A DNA stretch of 64,000 nt from Peptococcaceae bacterium BRH_c4b (GTDB lineage Bacteria > Bacillota > Desulfotomaculia > Desulfotomaculales > Desulfocucumaceae). Shown here one piece after another: positions 53,757 to 63,625 of this stretch (position 1 is its first letter; each line of letters opens with the position of its first letter). Where the stretch lies: contig LADO01000025.1 in NCBI GenBank assembly GCA_000961595.1, positions 62,001 through 126,000 of the forward strand, given 5' to 3'. Under the pieces are notes generated by a model, which saw only the letters and a list, made by a program, of their open reading frames with translations, searched no databases and was not told the origin of the DNA. The translations under genes were made by a program, and so were the position numbers.

Positions 53757-54192
53757 ATTTTAATAAAGTGAGTGATGACGGGGAATGTGGGATTTCAATA
53801 ATCCTCAGCGAGCCGGGGTTTGGTGAAAGCCCGGCGGATGAAGGACCCGTGCCGCCCCTGAGCCAGCGTGCTGAAATCACCAATTACATCGGGGACATTC
53901 CTCCGGCCCCAAAGCTATTACATCGGGGACATTCCTCTGACCCCAAAGCTATTACATCGGGGACATTCCTCTGACCCCAAAGCCAGACCCAAAATAGAGG
54001 TGTGTCCCCATACCGCTGTAGAGGTGTGTCCCTTTCCTCAATACCGAGTGGTGAGAGTATGTCCGCCGCAAGCCCTCCGATAAAGGGGCATTGAGTGGGT
54101 CACAGTGATGATGCTGATTAAAGTATGTCTGTGGCTAAAACGGGTGGTACCGCGAGATAAACTCTCGTCCCTTTTCGGGATGAGAGTTTTTT
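53757..54192 (+). ncRNA. T-box leader with repeats inserted between stem I and antiterminator
   Basis: The 5' part has a stem I-like segment with GAGCCGGGG...GTGAAAGCCCGGC (about 53808-53837). The 3' part has the conserved T-box word GGGTGGTACCGCG (54142-54154) and a terminator made of AACTCTCGTCCC and GGGATGAGAGTTTTTT (to 54192). Uncharged tRNA should bind and favour read-through into lrp and the aminotransferase. The specifier codon could not be fixed. The leader is longer than usual because about 140 bases of repeat lie in its middle. Confidence 0.82.
53891..54032. repeat. 34-bp tandem repeat and GGTGTGTCCCC units inside the T-box leader
   Basis: GGGGACATTCCTCnGnCCCC starts at 53891, 53925 and 53959, an exact 34-base period. 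AGAGGTGTGTCCC follows at 53996 and 54020. These are the same words as in the radical SAM gene at 2618-2800. Confidence 0.9.
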
Positions 54193-54234
54193 AATTTCCG
54201 GCATAGCCGTTCGCCAAGGAGGTGGGTGTTTACG

Positions 54235-54714
54235 GTGAAAGAAATACTGGAGCTTATGGAATTAAACGCCAAGATTACCGAACAGGAAATAGCCATTATG
54301 CTGGATATGGAAGTGGAAGAGGTCCGGAAGATAATTAAGGAGATGGAAGACAGCAAGATAATACTCCGCTACATTACCCTGGTCAACTGGGAAAAGGTAG
54401 GGGAGGAAAAGGTCTCCGCCTTTATCGAAGTGCGCACTACTCCCCAGCGGGATGTGGGATTTGATTCGGTGGCGGAGAGAATATACAGGTTTCCGGAGGT
54501 GCGCAGCGCCCGCCTCATGTCCGGGACGTACGACCTGGCAGTTTTTATTGAGGGCAGGACCATGCGGGAGGTCAGCAATTTTGTGGCCACCAAGCTTGCC
54601 ACCATTGAGGGCGTGGTAAGCACCACTACCCACTTTGTCCTGAAAACTTATAAGCAGGACGGGGTAATCATCGAAGATGATGAAGAAGATAGAAGGCTGG
54701 TGATATCGCCATGA
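54235..54714 (+). CDS. Lrp/AsnC-family transcriptional regulator
   Basis: A 159-residue regulator: N-terminal winged helix (ILELMELNAKITEQEIAIML) and C-terminal RAM domain (AFIEVRTTPQRDVGFDSVAE, MSGTYDLAVFIEGRTMREV) that binds amino acids. GTG 54235 is about ten bases after AAGGAGG, whereas GTG 54226 is too close. Its stop overlaps the aminotransferase start by four bases. It probably senses the amino acid handled by that enzyme. Confidence 0.88.
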   Translation: MKEILELMELNAKITEQEIAIMLDMEVEEVRKIIKEMEDSKIILRYITLVNWEKVGEEKVSAFIEVRTTPQRDVGFDSVAERIYRFPEVRSARLMSGTYDLAVFIEGRTMREVSNFVATKLATIEGVVSTTTHFVLKTYKQDGVIIEDDEEDRRLVISP

Positions 54715-55916
54715 TCAACAAAAAAGACTGGTCAGAAATGATTAATCCCACCGTGCGTGACATTCCGCCCTCCGGCATACGCAGGTTTTTTGACATGGTA
54801 ACGGAAATAAAGGGTGTTATTTCTCTGGGTGTGGGGGAACCGGATTTTGTGACTCCCTGGCACATTCGGGAGGGTTGTATATACTCTCTGGAAAAGGGAT
54901 ATACCATGTACACCTCTAACCAGGGCCTGCTGGAATTGCGGGAGGCCATCGCCAGGGATCTGGACGTTACCTACGGGGTGACCTACGATGCGCGGCGAGA
55001 ACTCTTAATCACCGTGGGGGTCAGCGAGGCGCTGGATTTGGCTATGCGGGCGCTGATTTGCCCCGGCGACGAGGTGCTGATACCTGAGCCGTCCTATGTT
55101 TCCTATGCCCCCTGCACCATGATGGCGGGCGGGGTGCCTGTGCACATAGCCACCACTGTGGAGGACAGTTTCCGCCTTACTGCCGACAGGGTGGAGGCGG
55201 CCATTACCCCGCGCACCAAGATACTGCTGCTCTGCTACCCCAACAACCCCACCGGAGCGGTTATGACCCGCAGGGATTTGCTGGCCATTGCCGAAGTGGC
55301 CAGGAAACATAACCTGATAGTAATCTCCGACGAGATATACGATAAACTAACCTATGCCGGTGAACATACCTGTATGTCCTCCCTGCCGGGCATGCAGGAC
55401 CGGACCATTTTGCTGAACGGCTTTTCCAAGGCCTATGCCATGACCGGCTGGCGGGTGGGCTATGCCGCCGGGAATGCCGATTTTATAGCGGCCATGACCA
55501 AAATACACCAGTATACTATGCTTTGCGCTCCCATTACGGCCCAGATGGCAGCCCTGGAGGCGTTGAGAAACGGACGCGAGGGCATGAAACGCATGGTGCA
55601 GCAGTATAATCGCCGCCGCCATCTGGTGATGCAGTCTTTCCGGGATATGGGACTTCCCTGTTTTGAGCCCGGCGGGGCATTCTACGCCTTTCCGGAAATC
55701 TCCGCTACGGGCCTTTCTTCCGATGAATTTGCGGAGAGACTGCTCATGGAGGAAAAGGTGGCCCTGGTGCCCGGCAGCGCTTTCGGTCCCAGCGGGGAGG
55801 GATTTGTGCGTTGTTCCTATGCCGCCTCGGAGGATGATCTTACGGAGGCCTTCCGCCGTATGGACAGATTTGTGAAACGTTACGGCGTGAAAGTAAAAAC
55901 GGTGGTCAACCTTTAA
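54711..55916 (+). CDS. PLP-dependent class I/II aminotransferase
   Basis: A 401-residue fold-type I aminotransferase: GVGEPDFVTPWHIREG, PNNPTGAVM, SDEIYDKLTYAGE, and the PLP lysine in GFSKAYAMTGWRVGYAAG. It resembles the aspartate/aromatic/branched-chain group often paired with an lrp gene. The T-box leader upstream implies that it makes or uses an amino acid whose tRNA is sensed; the exact substrate is unresolved. Confidence 0.88.
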   Translation: MINKKDWSEMINPTVRDIPPSGIRRFFDMVTEIKGVISLGVGEPDFVTPWHIREGCIYSLEKGYTMYTSNQGLLELREAIARDLDVTYGVTYDARRELLITVGVSEALDLAMRALICPGDEVLIPEPSYVSYAPCTMMAGGVPVHIATTVEDSFRLTADRVEAAITPRTKILLLCYPNNPTGAVMTRRDLLAIAEVARKHNLIVISDEIYDKLTYAGEHTCMSSLPGMQDRTILLNGFSKAYAMTGWRVGYAAGNADFIAAMTKIHQYTMLCAPITAQMAALEALRNGREGMKRMVQQYNRRRHLVMQSFRDMGLPCFEPGGAFYAFPEISATGLSSDEFAERLLMEEKVALVPGSAFGPSGEGFVRCSYAASEDDLTEAFRRMDRFVKRYGVKVKTVVNL

Positions 55917-55921
55917 CATCA

Positions 55922-55943
55922 GACAGGGGGACGGTTCTTCTGT
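55922..55943. repeat. GGGGACGGTTCTTCTGTC repeat
   Basis: GACAG and CTGTC pair around GGGGACGGTTCTT, just after the aminotransferase stop. It is a member of the family at 49792, 51256 and 60089. Confidence 0.7.
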
Positions 55944-55977
55944 CTGTCTCCCATCGGAATACAAGGAAGATAGTCCT

Positions 55978-56000
55978 GAGGGGAGGCAGCCCCTTTTTAT
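55978..56000 (+). terminator. Terminator after aminotransferase
   Basis: GAGGGG and CCCCTTTTT with an AGGCAG loop form a short stem plus T tract. Confidence 0.55.
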
Positions 56001-56192
56001 TTCGTTTTTTCGAGTTTTTTTACCCCCTTTTGATATATTTAAAAAAAGGTTATAATATATGAAATTTATGGTCGGGGGTTAACCAGAGGGGATGGGGTGT
56101 GTCCCCATACCTTAGTTCATGGTAATACCAGGCTTCCGGGAGGAACCCCGGGGGCATATTTTTTGGTTCCTGGTGTAAGGAGGATTGAAGCA

Positions 56193-57878
56193 GTGAGCAG
56201 TATAGTTGACAAAATACGTTCGGGTCTGGCAGAAGCCCTGGCAGAGGCTCTCAAATCCGCGGGCCTAAAGGGATCTTTGCCCGTGGTAGAAACCCCCGCC
56301 TTCGTGGTGGAGGTGCCCCGGGAAAAGGAAAATGGTGATTTTGCCGCCAATTTGGCCATGCTACTGGCCAAGCCGGCCCGCACCGCCCCCCGCAAGGCGG
56401 CAGAGGCCCTGGTTGCAGAGCTTGACCTGAAAGGCCTGCCGGTGGAGCGGGTGGAAATTGCCGGCCCGGGCTTTATTAATTTTTACCTGCGGCCCAACTG
56501 GGTACTGGCCGCACTGCCCGATATAGTAAAAATGGGACAGTCTTACGGCAGGGTTAATGCCGGAGGCGGCAAAAAGGTGCAGGTGGAGTTTGTCAGCGCC
56601 AATCCCACCGGACTGTTACATATGGGCAACGCCCGGGGAGCGGCCCTGGGGGACAGCATAGCCTCGCTGTTGGATTACGCCGGATTTGACGTGACCCGGG
56701 AATTTTATATAAATGATGCCGGAAATCAGATAGAGCATTTCGGCCGCTCCCTGGAAGCCCGTTACCTGCAGCTTCTGGGCAGGCAGGCGGAAGTTCCGGA
56801 GGAGGGTTACCACGGGGAGGATATCGCAGAAACCATGCGGGGCTTTTTGGAAAAGTATGGCGATAGGTACCTGGAAGTCGCCAGCCCTGCGCGCAGGGAA
56901 GTAATGGTCAAATATGCTCTGGCTGAAAAGCTGGAGGCCATTAAAAAATCCCTGGGGGAATTTGGGGTTAATTATGATGTGTGGTTTTCTGAGCTGTACC
57001 TGCACAATGCCGGGAAGGTAGCCGAGGCCATCAAGCGCCTCAGGGACAGCGGCTACACCTATGAGTACGAAGATGCTCTCTGGTTTAAGGCCAGGGAGTT
57101 CGGGGTGGAAAAGGATGAGGTGGTGGTGCGGGGCAACGGTATACCCACCTATTTTGCTGCCGATATTGCCTACCACATGGATAAATTCCAGCGGGGCTTC
57201 CAGTGGGTGATCAATATTTGGGGGGCCGACCATCACGGCCACGTACCCCGTATGAAAGGCGCGGTTAAGGCCCTGGGCTACGATCCCGACGCCCTGCAGA
57301 TAATTATCATGCAGCTGGTACGCCTTTATAAAAGTGGTGAAATTGTCCGTATGAGCAAGCGCACCGGTCAGTTTGTGACACTGGAAGAACTGATGGAAGA
57401 GGTGGGCAGGGATGCCGCCCGCTATTTCTTTGTTATGCGCAGCGCCGACAGCCACCTGGATTTTGATCTGGACCTGGCCAAGGCCCAGTCCAACGATAAC
57501 CCGGTTTATTACGTGCAATACGCCAACGCCAGGATCTGCAGCATTTTGAGGCAGCTGGCGGAGCAGGGCGGGTCACTGCCCGGCCTGGATGGAGTGGATC
57601 TTTCATTACTAAATGAAGAGGCAGAGCTTGCCCTGGCCCGCAAACTCGCGGATTTGCCCGACGAGGTAGCCTCCTGCGCCAAGGATTTGGCCCCGCACCG
57701 CCTGGCCCGCTACGTACATGAGGTGGCCGGGCTGTTACACAGCTTTTATAATGCCCATAGGGTAATTACCGACGATGTCGCCCTTACCGGGGCCAGACTG
57801 GTACTGGTTATCGCCACCAGGGTTGTTTTACAAAACTGTCTAAATATCCTGGGCGTATCGGCGCCGGAAAAAATGTAA
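56193..57878 (+). CDS. argS: Arginyl-tRNA synthetase
   Basis: A 561-residue class I synthetase with VEFVSANPTGLLHMGNARGAA in two adjoining parts (HIGH-type HMGN), WGADHHGHVPRM and the C-terminal anticodon-binding domain ending in RVVLQNCLNILGV. GTG 56193 follows AAGGAGG at 56178-56184. The longer reading from 56097 begins in a repeat (GTGTCCCCATACC) and is rejected. Confidence 0.95.
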   Translation: MSSIVDKIRSGLAEALAEALKSAGLKGSLPVVETPAFVVEVPREKENGDFAANLAMLLAKPARTAPRKAAEALVAELDLKGLPVERVEIAGPGFINFYLRPNWVLAALPDIVKMGQSYGRVNAGGGKKVQVEFVSANPTGLLHMGNARGAALGDSIASLLDYAGFDVTREFYINDAGNQIEHFGRSLEARYLQLLGRQAEVPEEGYHGEDIAETMRGFLEKYGDRYLEVASPARREVMVKYALAEKLEAIKKSLGEFGVNYDVWFSELYLHNAGKVAEAIKRLRDSGYTYEYEDALWFKAREFGVEKDEVVVRGNGIPTYFAADIAYHMDKFQRGFQWVINIWGADHHGHVPRMKGAVKALGYDPDALQIIIMQLVRLYKSGEIVRMSKRTGQFVTLEELMEEVGRDAARYFFVMRSADSHLDFDLDLAKAQSNDNPVYYVQYANARICSILRQLAEQGGSLPGLDGVDLSLLNEEAELALARKLADLPDEVASCAKDLAPHRLARYVHEVAGLLHSFYNAHRVITDDVALTGARLVLVIATRVVLQNCLNILGVSAPEKM

Positions 57879-57938
57879 GGGGTGAAGGACCGATAGTCCT
57901 AAAGCGGCGGCAGCCCCTGACATTGGAGGAGTTATTAA

Positions 57939-58103
57939 TTGAGAGATGTAATACTGGCCACCGGCACAGGCTTCATTATCGGTATGCTTTTTATCCGGCT
58001 GAAGCTTCCCCTTCCTGCTCCGCCCACACTGGCCGGAGTGATGGGGATAGTGGGGATGTTTGCCGGATATCTTGTGGCGCTCAGGCTCGGCTGGGGAAAG
58101 TAG
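57939..58103 (+). CDS. XapX-domain small membrane protein
   Basis: A 54-residue protein from TTG 57939, after GGAGGAG. It has two hydrophobic segments around LKLPLPAPPTLAGVMGIVGM, the core of the XapX (DUF1427) family found in small bacterial membrane proteins of unknown function. It lies between argS and pyrG, about 60 bases after argS. Most gene lists would miss it because of size and the TTG start. Confidence 0.7.
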   Translation: MRDVILATGTGFIIGMLFIRLKLPLPAPPTLAGVMGIVGMFAGYLVALRLGWGK

Positions 58104-58126
58104 CAGCATGTCGTGCTGCTTCTTGA

Positions 58127-59869
<1,743 letters not shown>

Positions 59870-59892
59870 ACAACAATTGAATTTTAAGCACT

Positions 59893-59932
59893 ACCCCGGG
59901 GCATTGAAAATCGCCGCCGGGTTTTTTATTAA
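59893..59932 (+). terminator. Terminator of pyrG
   Basis: CCCGG near 59895 and CCGGG before TTTTTTATT near 59917-59930 pair around an interior containing ATTGAAAATCG. Confidence 0.6.
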
Positions 59933-59935
59933 GTA

Positions 59936-60175
59936 CAAAGTCAAAGGTCAAAGGTCAAAAGTCCAAGGTTCCCATTCACATTGACCTTTGACTTTTGACA
60001 GTTTTTTTTTAAGAAACCAAGGTTTTTTGGATTTTCCGGGGAAATAATATCCAATAGATTGATTAGGTCTGGTAGACAGGGGTGTGGTAGACAGGTGGAC
60101 GGTTCTTCTGTCTGCCACTCAAAGTCCAAAGTTTTAATTGACTTTTGACATTCGACCTTTGACATTTGACAATTT
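59936..60175. repeat. GTCAAAGGTCAAAAG repeat region
   Basis: Direct heptamer-like units GTCAAAG occur at 59940-59963, facing GACCTTTGACTTTTGACA at 59983-60000, so the block can fold back. A second block (TTGACTTTTGACATTCGACC) lies at 60138-60160, and a third at 61123-61170 beside the next gene. A GGACGGTTCTTCTGTCT unit sits between them at 60089-60114. Confidence 0.75.
60089..60114. repeat. GGACGGTTCTTCTGTC repeat
   Basis: AGACAG and CTGTCT pair around GTGGACGGTTCTT. It is a member of the REP-like family seen around dsrN and after the aminotransferase. Confidence 0.7.
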
Positions 60176-60198
60176 TAAGAACAAAGGATGGTGCGTAA

Positions 60199-61122
60199 GT
60201 GAAAAGGAAAATAATCGGCGGGGTGGTGCTTGGCCTGGCGCTGGTGTCCCTGCTGGTGGCGGCGGTGGTAAAGTCCGGAGACGGCAAAGGTTTGCACCCC
60301 CGCTCCTATAATGGTGGCTCACAGGTGGTGGGCATTATCGATATCAGCGGCACCATTATGGCTGGCAGCACCCAGGGACTTTTCGGGGAGGAAATGGGAG
60401 CCGATAGAATTATGATGCAGCTGCGCGAGGCAGCCGAAGACCCGTCAGTAAAAGCGGTGGTAATCAGGCTGAACAGCCCGGGGGGTACGGTGGCGGCCAC
60501 CCAGGAAATTACCACCGAGGTAGTCCGCCTGAAAAAATCGGGCAAAAAAGTGGTGGCCTCCATGGGTGATGTGGCTGCCTCCGGGGCTTATTGGATAGCC
60601 GCCAACGCCGATATTATAGTGGCCAACCCGGCTACGGTTACCGGTAGCATTGGCGTCAGGATGGACATGACGGATCTGAGAGGACTGTACGAAAAACTTG
60701 GTGTCGACAGCCGGACAATCAAGAGCGGCCCTTACAAAGACATGGGCTCTGCTAACAGGGAAATGACCCCGGAGGAGAAAAAAATCTTTCAGGCCATGGT
60801 GGACGATATGTACGCCCAGTTTGTGGATAATGTCTCCACCGGCAGGAAAATGAATTTGCAGGAAGTTAAAAAGCTGGCCGACGGCAGGGTCTTTACCGGG
60901 CGCCAGGCCAAGGAACTGGGGCTGGTAGACGAGTTAGGCAACTTTTATGATGCCATCAGGCTGGCTGGGGAGGTATCCGGGCTGGGCTCCGATCCTGAGA
61001 CCACCGGTTTTGGAACCAGAGGCTTTTGGCAGGATTTTCTGGGCAGCGCCGGGGCGCGTTCTCCGGCTATGTCGAACCCCGCTATCAATGATATAGCTCC
61101 ATTGTTCTGGCTGTTGTTTTAA
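60199..61122 (+). CDS. sppA: Signal peptide peptidase SppA
   Basis: A 307-residue membrane serine protease. It has an N-terminal anchor (GGVVLGLALVSLLVAAVV), the catalytic Ser in GDVAASGAYWIAANAD and the Lys in KSGPYKDMGSANREMTPEE, as in the short SppA form of Bacillus. It degrades cleaved signal peptides. GTG 60199 starts after AAGGATGG. The flanks on both sides are packed with short repeats. Confidence 0.93.
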   Translation: MKRKIIGGVVLGLALVSLLVAAVVKSGDGKGLHPRSYNGGSQVVGIIDISGTIMAGSTQGLFGEEMGADRIMMQLREAAEDPSVKAVVIRLNSPGGTVAATQEITTEVVRLKKSGKKVVASMGDVAASGAYWIAANADIIVANPATVTGSIGVRMDMTDLRGLYEKLGVDSRTIKSGPYKDMGSANREMTPEEKKIFQAMVDDMYAQFVDNVSTGRKMNLQEVKKLADGRVFTGRQAKELGLVDELGNFYDAIRLAGEVSGLGSDPETTGFGTRGFWQDFLGSAGARSPAMSNPAINDIAPLFWLLF

Positions 61123-61185
61123 AAGTTCAAGGTTCCCAATTCTCAATGACTTTTGACATTCGACTTTTTTGAGGAGGGAAAAAGT

Positions 61186-62031
61186 TTGACCGATGACGAG
61201 AAAAATCTGCGGGCTTCGGAGAACAGGGAAAATACCGGGCAGGCGGATGAAATAAGTGCAGTGGAGCCGGGGGCCGGGGAGTATGCCGCAGTACCGGTGG
61301 ATACCGGGTTGCAGGCCGTCGTCCCGGCAGTACCGGTGGACGAAACCGGCGGACACGGCTCAGTCCGGGAGGAGCCGCACGCCAATAAAAACCTGCTGGA
61401 AATGATTTACGGAGTTCTCTTTGATCCGGTGGAAACCTTCCGGGGGGTGGCGGCCTCGCCTCCTATAGGGCGGGTCTTGCTTATATTCTCGGTGGTAAGC
61501 GTGCTGGCTGCGGTGATGGGCTATTATTTATCCTCCCGGGTGTTCCGGGGTGAATTGTATAGTGACACAGGACCGCTGGCCGGCATGGTTGACGCTATGA
61601 TACCACTGATGGTATTCGGGGGCCTGATCATTGCCTTTGTCAAATGGATCGCTTATAGCGGACTTTTACATTTGGTGGCCGAAATGTTCGGTGGGTCGGG
61701 ACGTGCCCTGGGTGTGCTGGCGGTGACCGGGCTTGCCACCATTCCGGTTATACTGCTCATGCCTTTTGATTTGGTGGTAGTCCTGGCGGGTGGGCAGACG
61801 CCTCTGACCACAATAATTACTGGCTTGTTCGGCCTGGTATCGCTGGTATGGGGATTTGTGCTGGTGGTACTGGGTTTGAGAGAGGTTCACGGTTTTTCCA
61901 CCGGCAGGGCCCTGGCCGTGGCACTGGCCCCGCCTCTGGCCATAATAGTACTTATGTTTATCTTTGTGCTGGGTATGATAGGTATATTTGCCTCCATGCC
62001 GGCCATTTTCGACGAAAGCCTGACTTATTAG
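61186..62031 (+). CDS. Yip1-domain membrane protein
   Basis: A 281-residue protein with an acidic, low-complexity N-terminal ~75 residues and then a Yip1-type multi-helix domain (VLLIFSVVSVLAAVMGYYLS, MVFGGLIIAFVKWIAY, VLAVTGLATIPVILLMPFDLV, FGLVSLVWGFVLVVLGLREV). TTG 61186 follows GAGGAGGGAAAAAG. Yip1-family proteins in bacteria have no settled role. The upstream GTCAAAAG repeat touches the ribosome-binding region. Confidence 0.75.
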   Translation: MTDDEKNLRASENRENTGQADEISAVEPGAGEYAAVPVDTGLQAVVPAVPVDETGGHGSVREEPHANKNLLEMIYGVLFDPVETFRGVAASPPIGRVLLIFSVVSVLAAVMGYYLSSRVFRGELYSDTGPLAGMVDAMIPLMVFGGLIIAFVKWIAYSGLLHLVAEMFGGSGRALGVLAVTGLATIPVILLMPFDLVVVLAGGQTPLTTIITGLFGLVSLVWGFVLVVLGLREVHGFSTGRALAVALAPPLAIIVLMFIFVLGMIGIFASMPAIFDESLTY

Positions 62032-62140
62032 CAGACCACTGCAGGTGAATTTATTGCCTTTGCCAAGAGGAATTGTCAAGCCTTTGTTGAAATATTCTGT
62101 CTTAAAGCAATTGCGCAAAGAACAAGGGGAGGTGGAATCT

Positions 62141-62545
62141 GTGCAGGCCGCTAATTACAAAATTTTGATAGTTGATGATCAGACAGGTGTGCGGAGACTG
62201 TTGTTCGAAACATTTACCGAAGAGGGCTTTCAAGTGGAAATGGCTTCAAGTGGAGTGGATGCGTTGAAAAAAATAGCGGCCCAAACACCCGATTTGATAT
62301 TGCTGGACATAAAAATGCCGGTTATGAACGGCCTTGCTACCCTCAGGGAGATTAGAAAAACCTTACCCGATCTTATAGTGGTTATGATGACCGCTTACGG
62401 CGAACTGGACATGCTAAAGGATGCTAAAAAATTAAACGTTAAGCATTACCTGATCAAGCCATTTGATCTTGATGAAATACGTTACCTTGTGAAGGGTTTG
62501 CTGCAGGAGTCAGACGACAAGAAAGTGCTGCAGGAAATCGTTTAA
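62141..62545 (+). CDS. spo0F: Spo0F-type sporulation response regulator
   Basis: A 134-residue single-domain receiver: ILIVDDQTGVRRLLFETF, phospho-Asp in LILLDIKMPVMNGLATL, the Thr in VVMMTAYGELDM and Lys in YLIKPFDLDE. There is no output domain, as expected for the phosphorelay intermediate between sporulation kinases and Spo0B/Spo0A. GTG 62141 follows GGGGAGG; readings from 62045 add a non-homologous leader. Its place just before fba matches Bacillus order. Confidence 0.88.
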   Translation: MQAANYKILIVDDQTGVRRLLFETFTEEGFQVEMASSGVDALKKIAAQTPDLILLDIKMPVMNGLATLREIRKTLPDLIVVMMTAYGELDMLKDAKKLNVKHYLIKPFDLDEIRYLVKGLLQESDDKKVLQEIV

Positions 62546-62676
62546 CCGGCGGGCATTTAGCGGCCCATCCAAGAGGAGTTTGGCAATCAACGGCGAATAT
62601 CTACTATTAGAACAGGAGTAGCCGGAGTATCAGGTAACCATATGCGGCGGGAGCCAAGAAGCGAGGAGGTGTGATT

Positions 62677-63363
62677 ATGCCTGTCAGTACAGTCACCGTA
62701 TTGGCCATGCGTTGCCCCGAATGCGGCAGGATGGAGTTGCACAAAATTTCCCGTTTTGCCGTGGTGAAAGACAGTACGTACAAGGTTTTTTGCTCCTGCG
62801 GCGCTTTTAAAATGTCATTGCAGGCAAAAAAATATACCAGGTACAGTGTAACTGTATCCTGCGTATTTTGCGGCGGCAGTCACACCCGCGATTTTTCCGG
62901 CAGGCATTTATGGTCCGGCAATGTGATTGAGCTGTTCTGCACCGACACCGGCCTGGATCTTGCCCATATCGGTTCCGCCGAGCATGTGCGCCGGGCAGCT
63001 TCCGAACGGGTGGAAGGCCTGGATGATTTAATTAACGAATATGGCGGAGACGGGTATTTTCACAACAGCACCGTCATGAACGAGGTGCTCAGGTGCTTGC
63101 ACGGTATTGCTGACAGGGGCATGCTGTACTGTCAATGCGGGGACCATCAGATTGGCGTGGAAATATTTCCTGACCGCCTGGAATTACATTGCAAGAACTG
63201 TGGCAGTATAAATATCATCTACGCCGAAACAGAAGAAGATTTAAGCGTAATAAGGCAGGTTGACGAGATTGAACTGGCCCGGAACGGGTTTGAATATCTG
63301 GATAGCCTGGCCAGCACAGGTAAAATGAAAAAATCAAGACCTAAACGCAATAACAAAACATAA
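62677..63363 (+). CDS. Cysteine-rich multi-zinc-ribbon protein of unknown function
   Basis: A 228-residue protein with four CxxC-type knuckles: RCPECGRMELH, FCSCGAFKMSL, SCVFCGGSHTRDF, and later YCQCGDHQ with HCKNCGSINI. The middle part has a helical segment (EGLDDLINEYGGDGYFHN). The C-terminus is lysine-rich (KKSRPKRNNK). No known family could be named. It sits between spo0F and fba, and GAGGAGG precedes ATG 62677. Nucleic-acid or metal binding would fit but is not shown. Confidence 0.7.
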   Translation: MPVSTVTVLAMRCPECGRMELHKISRFAVVKDSTYKVFCSCGAFKMSLQAKKYTRYSVTVSCVFCGGSHTRDFSGRHLWSGNVIELFCTDTGLDLAHIGSAEHVRRAASERVEGLDDLINEYGGDGYFHNSTVMNEVLRCLHGIADRGMLYCQCGDHQIGVEIFPDRLELHCKNCGSINIIYAETEEDLSVIRQVDEIELARNGFEYLDSLASTGKMKKSRPKRNNKT

Positions 63364-63394
63364 ACCGCCCGTTCAGGCGGTATGCTTTTTCATA
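63364..63394 (+). terminator. Terminator after the Cys-rich protein
   Basis: ACCGCC and GGCGGT pair around CGTTCA, followed by ATGCTTTTT. Confidence 0.75.
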
Positions 63395-63419
63395 TAAACC
63401 ACCTTATGTGTTAAATGGC

Positions 63420-63606
63420 AAGAGTAAACCTTTTAGTAAAAAATAAGATAAGGAAGGGAGGTATTCCGGCAAAGTCGATCTCAATCAAACCGGCGTATGG
63501 CCAGTGGGGTTTAACATTTTGAGAAATGGCAAAAAGGCTCCCGCACATGGTTGAGTCCGATACCAGGCCTGCAGAGCGGGCCGGCCCGGGCTTTTGTTTT
63601 TTTCGG
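63420..63606 (+). promoter_or_regulatory. fba leader ending in a terminator-like hairpin
   Basis: About 185 bases before fba contain a GGAAGGGAGG with no frame after it, and a GC-rich stem (AGCGGGC with GCCCGGGCT) followed by TTTTGTTTTTTT at 63590-63602, only 24 bases before the fba start. This suggests transcription attenuation of fba. No known riboswitch class was recognised. Confidence 0.4.
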
Positions 63607-63625
63607 GTTGCCGGGAAAAGACGCA

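Noticed and set aside
53720-53974. 84-codon open frame after the lrp promoter as a leader protein
   Set aside because: It overlaps the T-box stem I and the tandem repeats, and the composition comes from those elements.
53891-53978. Three 34-bp units as a small CRISPR array
   Set aside because: The units are directly adjacent without variable spacers, there are no cas genes, and the words recur as non-array repeats elsewhere.
56616-57518. 300-codon minus-strand frame over argS
   Set aside because: It is antisense to arginyl-tRNA synthetase, with no domain or start signal.
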